DNA of 20,018 bases from positions 1-20,018 of the forward strand of contig CAYISF010000007.1 of the NCBI GenBank assembly GCA_964366065.1. Direction: 5' to 3'. The position numbers and the translations under genes were made by a program. This DNA comes from JBAZYZ01 sp964366065 (GTDB lineage Bacteria > Patescibacteriota > Minisyncoccia > Phycocordibacterales > VMEP01). Below are positions 1 to 6,632 of this stretch, one piece after another (position 1 is the stretch's first letter; every line of letters begins with the position of its first letter). The notes below the pieces were generated by a model. The model searched no databases and was not told the origin of the DNA. It saw nothing but the letters and a program-made list of their open reading frames with translations.

Positions 1-38
1 TTTCGCACCTTTAGCTCAGTAGTAGAGCGCTCCTTACA

Positions 39-148
39 TCCCGTTAGAAATAATGCGCTCTTAGCTCAGTTGGTTAGAGCGTTCGCTTCACACGCGAAAG
101 GTCGGAAGTTCAAATCTTCCAGAGTGCACAGTAAGATTTCTAACGGGA
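39..148 (+). mobile_element. Palindromic cassette carrying tRNA-Val, inserted in a tRNA anticodon loop
   Basis: Perfect 13-bp inverted repeats, TCCCGTTAGAAAT at 39-51 and ATTTCTAACGGGA at 136-148, bracket a complete tRNA gene at 55-128. The 110-nt unit sits in the anticodon loop of the outer tRNA. ACA occurs just before the left arm (36-38) and overlaps the end of the right arm (148-150), which might be a short target duplication. No transposase is present, so mobility is inferred from structure and from the parallel unit at 8502-8615. Confidence 0.6.
55..128 (+). tRNA. tRNA-Val (anticodon CAC)
   Basis: The cloverleaf is complete. Acceptor GCGCTCT pairs with AGAGTGC (one G-U), followed by A73. 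The D-arm is GCTC-AGTTGGTTA-GAGC. The anticodon arm is TTCGC-TTCACAC-GCGAA, giving U33 and anticodon CAC, which reads GUG valine codons. The T-arm is GGAAG-TTCAAAT-CTTCC. CCA is not encoded, so it would need CCA-adding enzyme. The gene lies inside the inverted-repeat cassette within another tRNA. Confidence 0.93.
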
Positions 149-191
149 CAAGCACGGGAGAGGCCGTAAGTTCAATCCTTACAAGGTGCAC

Positions 192-226
192 ATGAAAATA
201 CTAGCTATAGAAACATCGTGTGACGA
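192..226 (+). pseudogene. Truncated copy of the tsaD 5' end
   Basis: It starts one base after the outer tRNA. These 35 nt encode MKILAIETSCD, the same N-terminus as the intact tsaD at 300. About six bases differ from the intact copy and all differences are synonymous (for example CTA/TTG, ATA/ATT, TGT/TGC). Homology stops exactly where a GC-rich hairpin begins at 227. Synonymous divergence argues against a fresh duplication. It suggests an older duplication, recombination with a related lineage, or a strain-chimeric assembly. Confidence 0.8.
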
Positions 227-256
227 CCCCGGTAGTAAAGATTACTTACTACGGGG
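227..256. repeat. CCCC/GGGG-ended palindrome
   Basis: The left arm CCCCGGTAGTAA (227-238) pairs with TTACTACGGGG (246-256), with one bulged G and a 7-nt loop. It marks the break between the tsaD 5' relic and unrelated leader sequence. It resembles the palindromes at 6718-6750 and 8680-8710 and the cassette arms at 8502-8615. Confidence 0.75.
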
Positions 257-299
257 CGAGAAGTGGTAAATTTGAATATTGTTTGCTAATTACTATTCT

Positions 300-1583
300 A
301 TGAAAATATTGGCTATTGAGACATCGTGCGATGAAACAGCGGTGGCGATTATCGATATTCGGGAAAATAAAACGAAAACAAACGTGTCTGTTTTAGGCAA
401 CACTCTCGTTTCACAGGCAAAAATCCACGAAAAGTACGGCGGGGTGTTCCCTATGATGGCCAAACGCGAGCATGCTAAAAATCTCACTCCAATACTTGGA
501 CAAGTTTTGCGCGAAGCAAAACTTTATAAACCTAGTTCAAATCTTATAGACTGTAAACTACAGACTAAAAACTTAGGGAAATTACTCTCCAGAGAACCCG
601 AACTGCTTACTGATTTACTAAAATTATTACCAAAGGTAAAAAGACCCAAGATTGACGCCATCACCGTCACCTGCGGACCGGGGCTTGAACCGGCGCTCTG
701 GGTCGGCATCAATTTCGGGAAGGCGCTCTCTTTAATCTGGGACATCCCGCTCATTCCGGTTAACCATATGGAGGGTCATCTGCTTGTCGCTTTGCTCCAA
801 GCCGCAGACAAGCGCGGACTAAACGCAGACCGTCGCAGAAAAAATTCACTACAACCTACTCACTACAACCTACAACCTGTTAATTTCCCCATGCTCGCTC
901 TTCTCATCTCCGGCGGGCACACGGAACTCGTTTTAGCCAAGAAATGGACCGAATATCGCGTCCTGGGAGCGACTCGCGACGATGCCGCGGGAGAAGCATT
1001 TGATAAGGTAGCGCGCATGCTTTCTCTGCCCTATCCCGGCGGACCTCAAATTTCTGCGTTAGCAGAAATTGCGCGGACTAACGCGGACTTAACGCCGACT
1101 AACGCAGAAAAAATTCAGCGTATTTCTGCGTCTATTCCGCATCTTTCTGCGCTTCGACTGCCGCGGCCCATGATAAATTCCGGTAATTTCGATTTTTCGT
1201 TCGCCGGGCTGAAAACCGCCGTCCTCTATACTCTCAAAAAAATTCCCAAAGTGACCGAAGAAATCAAACGCGCAATCGCTTGTGAATTTGAAGATGCCGT
1301 AACGGAAGTTTTACTTGCCAAAAGCGCGCGGGCTATTGAAAAATTCGGGGCGCGGACATTTGCCTTAGGCGGCGGCGTCTCAGCCAATAAACACATCCGC
1401 GCTTCGTTCGAGCGCGCCCTCAAAAAAGATTTTCCAAAAACGAAGCTTTTTATCCCGACCCAGCCGCTCACAACCGACAACGCCATAATGATAGGCCTAG
1501 CCGGTTATTTCAAAATAAAAACAAAGAAGGCGCGGATACCGCTTTCGCGAATCCGCGCCCAAGGCAATCTGAAGATAGGTTAG
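300..1583 (+). CDS. tsaD: tRNA N6-threonylcarbamoyladenosine transferase TsaD, with in-frame repeat insertions
   Basis: TsaD transfers the threonylcarbamoyl group to A37 of ANN-decoding tRNAs, working with TsaB and TsaE in the cytoplasm. The ATG at 300 is chosen because it opens directly with the family N-terminus MKILAIETSCDETA; an upstream in-frame ATG at 279 would add seven unrelated residues. Visible motifs are the metal-binding HMEGH (H156, H160), ISGGHTEL, DFSFAGLKTAV, GGGVSANKHIR and the C-terminal DNAIMI. At 427 aa it is much longer than E. coli TsaD (about 337). A segment near residues 80-115 is usual for CPR relatives. Two further insertions (about 170-195 and 258-286) are low-complexity translations of CGCAGA-type repeats also found around the nuclease insert in lepA. 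All key motifs remain in frame, so the enzyme is probably functional. Confidence 0.95.
   Translation: MKILAIETSCDETAVAIIDIRENKTKTNVSVLGNTLVSQAKIHEKYGGVFPMMAKREHAKNLTPILGQVLREAKLYKPSSNLIDCKLQTKNLGKLLSREPELLTDLLKLLPKVKRPKIDAITVTCGPGLEPALWVGINFGKALSLIWDIPLIPVNHMEGHLLVALLQAADKRGLNADRRRKNSLQPTHYNLQPVNFPMLALLISGGHTELVLAKKWTEYRVLGATRDDAAGEAFDKVARMLSLPYPGGPQISALAEIARTNADLTPTNAEKIQRISASIPHLSALRLPRPMINSGNFDFSFAGLKTAVLYTLKKIPKVTEEIKRAIACEFEDAVTEVLLAKSARAIEKFGARTFALGGGVSANKHIRASFERALKKDFPKTKLFIPTQPLTTDNAIMIGLAGYFKIKTKKARIPLSRIRAQGNLKIG
812..849 (+). repeat. CGCAGA-type repeat inside tsaD, copy 1
   Basis: The stretch begins GCGCGGACTAAACGCAGAC and ends CGCAGAAAAAATTCA, translating as RGLNADRRRKNS. It shares its start and end words with the copy at 1071-1117. 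It is followed by direct repeats of CACTACAACCTACAACC type (to about 880) that look like intergenic filler read in frame. It lies in a surface insertion just before the LLISGGHTEL strand. Confidence 0.65.
1071..1157 (+). repeat. CGCAGA-type repeat pair inside tsaD, copy 2 (empty-element shell)
   Basis: The left part (GCGCGGACTAACGCGGAC to AACGCAGAAAAAATTCAG) translates as ARTNADLTPTNAEKI. The right part (TTTCTGCG, TCTATTCCGC, TTTCTGCG) translates as RISASIPHLSALR. These match the residues flanking the GxxExxY domain in LepA (IDADVTQNNAEEF on the left, RISALSASSLRVSAG on the right). The 15-mer CTGCGTCTATTCCGC is identical at 1126-1140 here and 11389-11403 in lepA. A 9-bp palindrome (AATTTCTGC/GCAGAAATT, 1049-1070) immediately precedes it. 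Confidence 0.65.
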
Positions 1584-1617
1584 TTTTCCATCAAACTTCC
1601 GGGTGTGCCTTACTGGT

Positions 1618-1938
1618 TTATTCGGCGCCGTGCTTCACGCCCGCGGTAAACCCCTGATTAAAAATCTCCGCGACAACCTTTAAGAATTCATGCGGGGTAA
1701 TTTTTTGACCCCCTCGCGCAAGATAGGTAAAGAGGAATCCGTCCCCGTCCGCACAATCGGGAATTATCTTTTTGTCAGCCAACCGTACGGAACCGACGAT
1801 TTCAAAACCGAGATATTCGCAATTCTTCGCCGGGAAATCGGTTGTTGAAACCGGCTGGTTCCCTTTTTTCTTAACGATGTGGAACATCCAAGAAGATTCT
1901 TGCTCTCTGGCCGCAATACGACTTTTCTGATTTGCCAT
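1618..1938 (-). CDS. Small hypothetical protein (106 aa)
   Basis: I do not recognise the family. It begins MANQKSRIAAREQESSWMF, is soluble and of mixed charge, and has no membrane segment or obvious metal-binding cluster. The start at 1938 is chosen because GCGGGGA lies about 6 nt upstream; longer in-frame starts reach into upstream non-coding sequence and lack a ribosome site. It is convergent with tsaD (34 nt apart) and lies downstream of another small minus-strand gene from which a terminator separates it. The C-terminal half (HEFLKVVAEIFNQGFTAGV) looks like an amphipathic helix. Confidence 0.6.
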   Translation of the reverse strand: MANQKSRIAAREQESSWMFHIVKKKGNQPVSTTDFPAKNCEYLGFEIVGSVRLADKKIIPDCADGDGFLFTYLARGGQKITPHEFLKVVAEIFNQGFTAGVKHGAE

Positions 1939-2030
1939 ATTATTCCCCGCATAAAGAACTTTTATCATGCTACAACAAAACCTCTTTATGTAAAGAGTTC
2001 CCTGTGTACTGACTTCTTCCGGCAAAAGTA

Positions 2031-2055
2031 AAAGCCGAAGGGTCTCTCCGGCTTT
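2031..2055 (-). terminator. Rho-independent terminator after the 80-aa gene
   Basis: AAAGCCG (2031-2037) pairs with CGGCTTT (2049-2055), closing a short internal stem. Read on the minus strand it is followed by TTTTACTTTTG, just past the stop at 2091. Confidence 0.7.
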
Positions 2056-2090
2056 AGTGATGAAACACAATTTTTCTGATTTTTCTTAGC

Positions 2091-2333
2091 TTAAGCGACA
2101 GCGCTTTCGGAAACGCGAACCTTTATCTGGTTCTCGGGCTTGGGGCAGTCGCACGGAAGCGTGTGGACGGGTTTTGCGTCTCCCTTCAGTACCAATTCCC
2201 CCGTTTCTTCGACTGATTCGATATCTGTCCTGCGAAATTGCAGATGGCGGGGATCCTTGCCCGGACCGCCGCCAACGTGAACCGTAATGAAGTGGTCAAA
2301 TTCCCCTACCAAACGACCTGTTTTATTCGCCAT
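2091..2333 (-). CDS. Small hypothetical protein (80 aa)
   Basis: The protein starts MANKTGRLVGEFDHFITVHV and has a glycine-rich turn (GGGPGKDP), a CxC pair (LPCDC) and a charged C-terminus. I know no family for it. The start at 2333 has a clear ribosome site GGAGGG about 8 nt upstream, so longer in-frame starts are unlikely. A terminator follows the stop, so it is probably a single-gene transcript divergent from valS. The two cysteines could bind metal but are too few to argue a function. Confidence 0.65.
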   Translation of the reverse strand: MANKTGRLVGEFDHFITVHVGGGPGKDPRHLQFRRTDIESVEETGELVLKGDAKPVHTLPCDCPKPENQIKVRVSESAVA

Positions 2334-2394
2334 AAGAAACCCTCCAGTGTGTAGCGATTGAAAAAATGAACAACATCTACACTCTACCACACAA

Positions 2395-2400
2395 TATAAT
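2395..2400 (+). promoter_or_regulatory. Consensus -10 box upstream of valS
   Basis: A perfect TATAAT stands about 168 nt before the valS start, with no convincing -35 at standard spacing. A transcript from here would meet the terminator-like hairpin at 2433-2458 within about 50 nt. Confidence 0.4.
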
Positions 2401-2432
2401 TTATGTAAATACCAGAAATTTATTATTCTTAA

Positions 2433-2458
2433 ATCCCTAGAGTTTAGGGGTCTTTTTT
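2433..2458 (+). terminator. Terminator or attenuator in the valS leader
   Basis: CCCTA (2435-2439) and TAGGG (2445-2449) form a stem, extendable by A-T and T-G pairs at its base, and TTTTTT follows at 2453-2458. It reads on the plus strand, yet no plus-strand gene lies between tsaD and valS. It therefore either ends a short leader RNA (attenuation of valS) or stops stray transcription. I see no T-box antiterminator sequence. Confidence 0.6.
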
Positions 2459-2567
2459 GATACCATACAATAAAATACCGGAAAATAAAGGAAAATACTT
2501 GCCCCGTTAGGTTTTTTTGATTATTCCGATAAAGTGAAATGACTGACTTTACAAACAAGCTTATCTC

Positions 2568-5339
2568 ATGAGCAAAAACACTGAAAATAAAAACTCCAGT
2601 GGGGTACCCGAGAGACTACTCAAACCTTACGACTCTAAAGAAACTGAGGGGCGTGTTTACAAGCTCTGGGAGGAAAGCGGCTATTTTAATCCCGACAATC
2701 TTCCCCCGCGGCACAAAACACCCTACTCCATAGTCCTACCTCCGCCTAATGTAACCGGAACACTTCACCTGGGACACGCCGCCATGCTCGCCATTGAAGA
2801 CATTATGATTCGCTTTGAGCGCATGCGCGGGAAAAAAACCCTGTGGCTTCCGGGCACCGACCACGCCGCCATAGCCACTCAGGAAAAAGTTGAAAAAGAT
2901 ATTTATAAGAAAGAAGGGAAAACTAGGCACGATTTAGGCCGCGATGAATTTTTAAAACGTGTTGAAGCGTTTGCGCAAGAAAGCCGCAACACAATAACGA
3001 GCCAATTGAGACGCATGGGTTCATCCGTTGACTGGAGCCGCGAGGCCTATACTTTAGACGAGCCGCGAAATCTTGCCGTCAAAACCGCCTTTGAGCAAAT
3101 GTACGGTGACGGGCTTATTTATCGCGGACACCGTATCGTGAATTGGGACCCGGAAATGCAAACCAACGTCTCCGATATTGAAATTGAATGGAGGGAAGAA
3201 AAAGTTCCCTTCTACTATTTGCAATACGGCCCCTTTGTCATAAGCACCGCCCGGCCGGAAACAAAATTCGGCGACAAATACATTGTCATGCATCCCGATG
3301 ACAAGCGGTATAAAAAATACAAGCATGGCCAAAAGATAGAGCTCGAGTGGATCAACGGACCGGTTACGGCCACAATAATAAAAGATAAAGCCGTGGACAA
3401 GGAATTCGGCACAGGCGTAATGACTATCACTCCATGGCATGACGCTACCGACTTTGAAATCGCCAAAAGGCACAATTTGGACAAAGAACAAATTATTGAT
3501 TACCGAGGAAAACTTCTGGCCATAGCCGGGGAATTTGCCGGCCAACATATTAAGAAAGCCCGTCCGCTTATTGTGGAAAAACTAAAAGAAAAAGGCCTGC
3601 TGGTCAAAACAGACGACAGCTACACTCATAATATAGCTGCCAACAGCCGCGGCGGAGGGGTCATTGAACCCCAAATAATGATGCAATGGTTCGTGGACGT
3701 AAACAAAGAATTAAAACTCCCCCATTCGGAACTGGAGGGTATCAAAAAAGGCGAGATTGTGACACTCAAAAAGCTTATGCAACACGTCGTAGAAACCGGA
3801 CAAATTGAAATCATTCCCGATAACTTCAAAAAGATTTATTCCCACTGGATTAATGGTTTGCGGGATTGGTGCGTATCGCGCCAAATTTGGTACGGACACC
3901 GGATACCGGTGTGGTATTGCCTTAGCTGCAACACTCCGGCAACTGGCGCTAATATCAAATCTAAATGGTTCATCGTCCGGCACGGCGAAACAGAGAGTAA
4001 TAAAGCCAGGATAACGCAAGGGCATAACGATTCCCCGTTGACAGCCGAAGGGCGGATACAGGTTTCATCTGCCGCAGAACAATTAAAAAACCAAGATATA
4101 GGCCTAATTATTAGTTCTGATCTCGGTCGGGCAAAGGAAACCGCAGAAATTATAGCTGAAAAAACCGGTGCCAATATTGTATTGGATAAAGAATTACGTG
4201 AACAGTATAAAGGCGACGCTGAGAATATGGGATATGACGAAATAACCGAAAAATTCGGAACCCTAAAGAGTTATGATGGGAGGCCTGCCAATATCGAAAG
4301 TTATAAAGAAGTTGAGGAACGCATCTGGGAATCCTTTGCAAAACATAAGGAATCACACGGACATAAAAATGTCGTTATAGTAAGTCACGGTGGAACGATT
4401 AGAATGCTTGTAAAAAGGATAAGGAACCTATCGCCGGAAGAAGCCCTGGCTAGAAAAGTTATAGAAAACGCGGAACTTATATCGCTTGATGTCTTGGAAA
4501 AACCGTGTATGAAGTGTGGGGGTGACCTTTTTGAGCAAGACCTTGATACGCTTGATACTTGGTTCTCAAGCGGTCTTTGGACATTCTCCACGCTTGGCTG
4601 GCCGGAAAAAACAAAAGATTTTGAAACCTATCATCCGACGGATATTTTGGAAACCGGCTATGACATCCTTTTTTTCTGGGTGGCGCGCATGATTCTGATG
4701 AGTACTTATCTAACCGGCCAGATTCCTTTCAAAAAAGTTTATTTGCACGGACTGGTCCGCGACGGCAAGGGACAAAAAATGTCCAAGTCGCTTGGCAACA
4801 TCATTGACCCGGTTGATATGGTGGACAAATATGGAGCGGACGCGGTTCGTCTTGCTCTCATCATCGGGACAGCCCCAGGCAACGATTCAAAACTTTCCGA
4901 AAATAAAATCCGCGGCTATAAGCATTTCGCCAACAAAATCTGGAATGCGGCGAGATTTGTAGTTTCCAATCTGGAAGATTTTAATACAGAAGCACCGGTT
5001 CAGTTGAACGAAAAAGATTCTGATGAATTGAAGAACTTTAATTTATTCAGGAGCAGAATCACCGGCTATTTGGAAAACTATAAATTTTATCTGGCTGGAG
5101 AAGAGCTATATCATTACTTTTGGCATTCTTTTGCCGACAAAACGATTGAGGAACATAAAGAAATTCTCTACGGCGAGAAAAGTAGCGCGCGGGCATCGGC
5201 GCAAAAACTTCTTCATACATTGCTTATAGAACAGCTGAAGCTCCTTCATCCGTTCATGCCGTTCGTGACCGAAGAGTTGTGGTCAATGTTGCCGATGGAA
5301 AATAAAAAATTACTAATGATTGAGGAGTGGCCTAAATGA
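2568..5339 (+). CDS. valS: Valyl-tRNA synthetase with an inserted histidine-phosphatase domain
   Basis: This cytoplasmic class Ia enzyme charges tRNA-Val. The N-terminal catalytic half has the HIGH-type motif HLGH (67-70). The CP1 editing domain follows (TARPETKFGDKY region), and KMSKS is at 737-741 with DTWFSS before it. The anticodon-binding helical domain ends at FMPFVTEELWSMLP. The protein stops right after this, without the usual C-terminal coiled-coil arm. Between the zinc-binding pairs CLSC (451/454) and CMKC (647/650) sits about 185 aa of a phosphoglycerate-mutase-like histidine phosphatase. It has RHGE (471-474), SSDLGRAKETA (R521), ELREQYKG and VSHGG (606-609), so all catalytic residues are present. 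The synthetase parts align with the family on both sides, so this is a domain insertion and not a frameshift. No clear Shine-Dalgarno precedes the ATG. The stop overlaps the next start. Confidence 0.96.
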   Translation: MSKNTENKNSSGVPERLLKPYDSKETEGRVYKLWEESGYFNPDNLPPRHKTPYSIVLPPPNVTGTLHLGHAAMLAIEDIMIRFERMRGKKTLWLPGTDHAAIATQEKVEKDIYKKEGKTRHDLGRDEFLKRVEAFAQESRNTITSQLRRMGSSVDWSREAYTLDEPRNLAVKTAFEQMYGDGLIYRGHRIVNWDPEMQTNVSDIEIEWREEKVPFYYLQYGPFVISTARPETKFGDKYIVMHPDDKRYKKYKHGQKIELEWINGPVTATIIKDKAVDKEFGTGVMTITPWHDATDFEIAKRHNLDKEQIIDYRGKLLAIAGEFAGQHIKKARPLIVEKLKEKGLLVKTDDSYTHNIAANSRGGGVIEPQIMMQWFVDVNKELKLPHSELEGIKKGEIVTLKKLMQHVVETGQIEIIPDNFKKIYSHWINGLRDWCVSRQIWYGHRIPVWYCLSCNTPATGANIKSKWFIVRHGETESNKARITQGHNDSPLTAEGRIQVSSAAEQLKNQDIGLIISSDLGRAKETAEIIAEKTGANIVLDKELREQYKGDAENMGYDEITEKFGTLKSYDGRPANIESYKEVEERIWESFAKHKESHGHKNVVIVSHGGTIRMLVKRIRNLSPEEALARKVIENAELISLDVLEKPCMKCGGDLFEQDLDTLDTWFSSGLWTFSTLGWPEKTKDFETYHPTDILETGYDILFFWVARMILMSTYLTGQIPFKKVYLHGLVRDGKGQKMSKSLGNIIDPVDMVDKYGADAVRLALIIGTAPGNDSKLSENKIRGYKHFANKIWNAARFVVSNLEDFNTEAPVQLNEKDSDELKNFNLFRSRITGYLENYKFYLAGEELYHYFWHSFADKTIEEHKEILYGEKSSARASAQKLLHTLLIEQLKLLHPFMPFVTEELWSMLPMENKKLLMIEEWPK

Positions 5340-6022
5340 CGATACCGGACGCTTCAACCGTTTTTTACGCGCTTTTGGGAGGTATTGTCCCGGCGGTAAT
5401 ATGGCTTTGGTTTTGGCAAAAGGAAGACAGCGCCCGGCCGGAGCCGCGCGGATTGATACTCCTCCTCTTTCTTGCCGGAATGGCAAGCGTCATGCTGGTC
5501 ATCCCGCTACAAAAATTCGCCTATGGCTATATTAACGACAATACTTTTCTTCTCTTTTCCTGGGCAAGCATTGAAGAGTTAATGAAATTCTTCGCTTTTT
5601 TCGTTATTGCCGCCGGCAGCCGTTTTCTGGACGAACCGGTTGATTACGCCGTGAATATGATAACCGTGGCCCTGGGCTTCGCGGCGCTTGAAAATGCTCT
5701 TTTTCTCTTGGATCCTCTAAAACACGGGAGTTTGGCTGCCGGTTTACTTACCGGCGACCTTCGTTTTATCGGCGCCACCGTGCTTCATATTACCGCCAGC
5801 GCTTTTGTGGGACTTTTTATGGGACTTGCCTTCTTTGGCGGCGCCCTTAAAAGAACTATCTATCTTATCGGGGGCTTACTCACCGCAATAGCGTTGCACA
5901 CTGCCTTTAATTTCTTTATAATGGGATATAAGGATCAGAATATTTTTGCCACATTTGGTTTTTTGTGGGTCGCTGTGGTCATCGTAATGCTTATGTTTGA
6001 AAAAGTAAAACATTTGCGCTAG
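5336..6022 (+). CDS. PrsW-like intramembrane protease (M82/CPBP-related)
   Basis: The 228-aa polytopic membrane protein has about seven hydrophobic segments. It carries the PrsW-family pattern: EExxK at E80-E81-K84, a conserved glutamate in GFAALEN (E119), and histidines H151 (ATVLHITAS) and H188 (IALHTAFNF), within predicted membrane segments. Family members are metal-dependent membrane proteases; B. subtilis PrsW cleaves the anti-sigma factor RsiW, but the substrate here is unknown. The start overlaps the valS stop as ATGA, which implies translational coupling. hsp20 follows 23 nt later, so the three probably form one operon. Confidence 0.85.
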   Translation: MTIPDASTVFYALLGGIVPAVIWLWFWQKEDSARPEPRGLILLLFLAGMASVMLVIPLQKFAYGYINDNTFLLFSWASIEELMKFFAFFVIAAGSRFLDEPVDYAVNMITVALGFAALENALFLLDPLKHGSLAAGLLTGDLRFIGATVLHITASAFVGLFMGLAFFGGALKRTIYLIGGLLTAIALHTAFNFFIMGYKDQNIFATFGFLWVAVVIVMLMFEKVKHLR

Positions 6023-6045
6023 GTTCTAATTAAGAAACTCTATAT

Positions 6046-6525
6046 ATGCCAAAAGATAAACGATCATTCTTTGAACGCCTAACCGGATCCATCAATATGG
6101 AGGAAGAAACCCAGGGTGCCGAGAAACACGACCCGCTTCGGGCCGGAGCATCCGTCCGTGAGCGCGAGAACGCATGGATAGAAGAAGAGGGAGAGGAAGC
6201 CCAGCTTACTATTGATGTTTACCAGACACCGACCGAGATAATCGTAAAATCAATCGTCGCCGGGGTGAAACCGGACGATCTTTCTATATCAATTACCCGC
6301 GATATGGTCACCATTAAAGGAAAACGTGAGGAAAACCGCGAGGTTGTGGATGACGAATATTTTTACAAGGAACTTTATTGGGGTTCGTTCTCACGGACGG
6401 TAATGCTGCCGCAGGAGGTAAATCCGGAGGAGGCTGAAGCTATAGAAAAACACGGACTGCTCATCATCCGCCTGCCGAAACTCGATAAAGAAAAGCAGAC
6501 AAAACTCAAGGTGCGGTCAATATAG
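6046..6525 (+). CDS. Hsp20/alpha-crystallin small heat-shock protein
   Basis: This 159-aa small chaperone holds unfolding proteins in the cytoplasm without ATP. An acidic N-terminal region of about 50 residues precedes the alpha-crystallin domain (about 53-150). The domain is recognisable from VYQTPTEIIVKSIVAGV, the strand with VTIKGKR, FSRTVMLP and the closing HGLLIIRLPK. The C-terminus is short, with only a weak I-x-I-like tail (VRSI). It is the last gene of the valS-prsW-hsp20 run and is followed by a strong terminator. No CIRCE or other heat-shock operator is visible. Confidence 0.93.
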   Translation: MPKDKRSFFERLTGSINMEEETQGAEKHDPLRAGASVRERENAWIEEEGEEAQLTIDVYQTPTEIIVKSIVAGVKPDDLSISITRDMVTIKGKREENREVVDDEYFYKELYWGSFSRTVMLPQEVNPEEAEAIEKHGLLIIRLPKLDKEKQTKLKVRSI

Positions 6526-6564
6526 GGAACAAATAACATATAATAAATAACTTGTAACCTGTAT

Positions 6565-6600
6565 AAAGAAAAGTTCCCGCCGTGGCGGGAACTTTTCTTT
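6565..6600 (+). terminator. Strong terminator after hsp20
   Basis: A perfect 17-bp stem, AAAGAAAAGTTCCCGCC (6565-6581) with its complement ending in TTTTCTTT (to 6600), has a 2-nt nominal loop. The A- and T-rich ends would let it work in both directions. Confidence 0.85.
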
Positions 6601-6632
6601 GGTGCCGAGGGGCGGAATTTCACCCGCCTAAG
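6600..6632 (-). pseudogene. Possible tRNA 3'-end remnant with encoded CCA
   Basis: Read on the minus strand, this ends CCTCGGC-ACCA preceded by GGCGG-loop-CCGCC, which looks like the T-arm and acceptor 3' strand of a tRNA. The T-loop is damaged (GTGAAATT instead of TTCGAAT) and no 5' half is found. The CCA end is unlike the intact tRNAs of the window, so it may be foreign or chance. Confidence 0.35.

Larger units (their letters stand above)
5..190 (+). pseudogene. Outer tRNA split by a tRNA-bearing cassette
   Basis: Two halves of a tRNA flank an insertion. The 5' half (5-38) has acceptor strand GCACCTT, T8-A9 and a D-arm GCTC/GAGC. The 3' half (149-190) has GGGAG, a 5-nt variable loop, T-arm GTAAG-TTCAATC-CTTAC, acceptor strand AAGGTGC and A73. 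The acceptor, D and T stems all pair fully, and CTCCT (30-34) can pair with GGGAG (156-160) as anticodon stem. Between them lie 13-bp inverted repeats enclosing a whole tRNA-Val. I cannot reconstruct a canonical 7-nt loop with U33 for any junction, so the anticodon is unknown; TTAC at 34-37 hints at Val(UAC). The D-loop AGTAGTA also lacks the usual GG. It is probably inactivated, unless the insert is removed by an unknown route. Confidence 0.75.

Noticed and set aside
39..148. Group I or archaeal-type tRNA intron
   Set aside because: The insert is only 110 nt and almost wholly tRNA plus inverted repeats, with no group I core and no bulge-helix-bulge.
279..299. Upstream ATG for tsaD at 279
   Set aside because: It adds MFANYYS before the conserved N-terminus and has no better ribosome site than the ATG at 300.
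2401..2567. T-box riboswitch upstream of valS
   Set aside because: The leader before the hairpin is too short and lacks the conserved antiterminator sequence.
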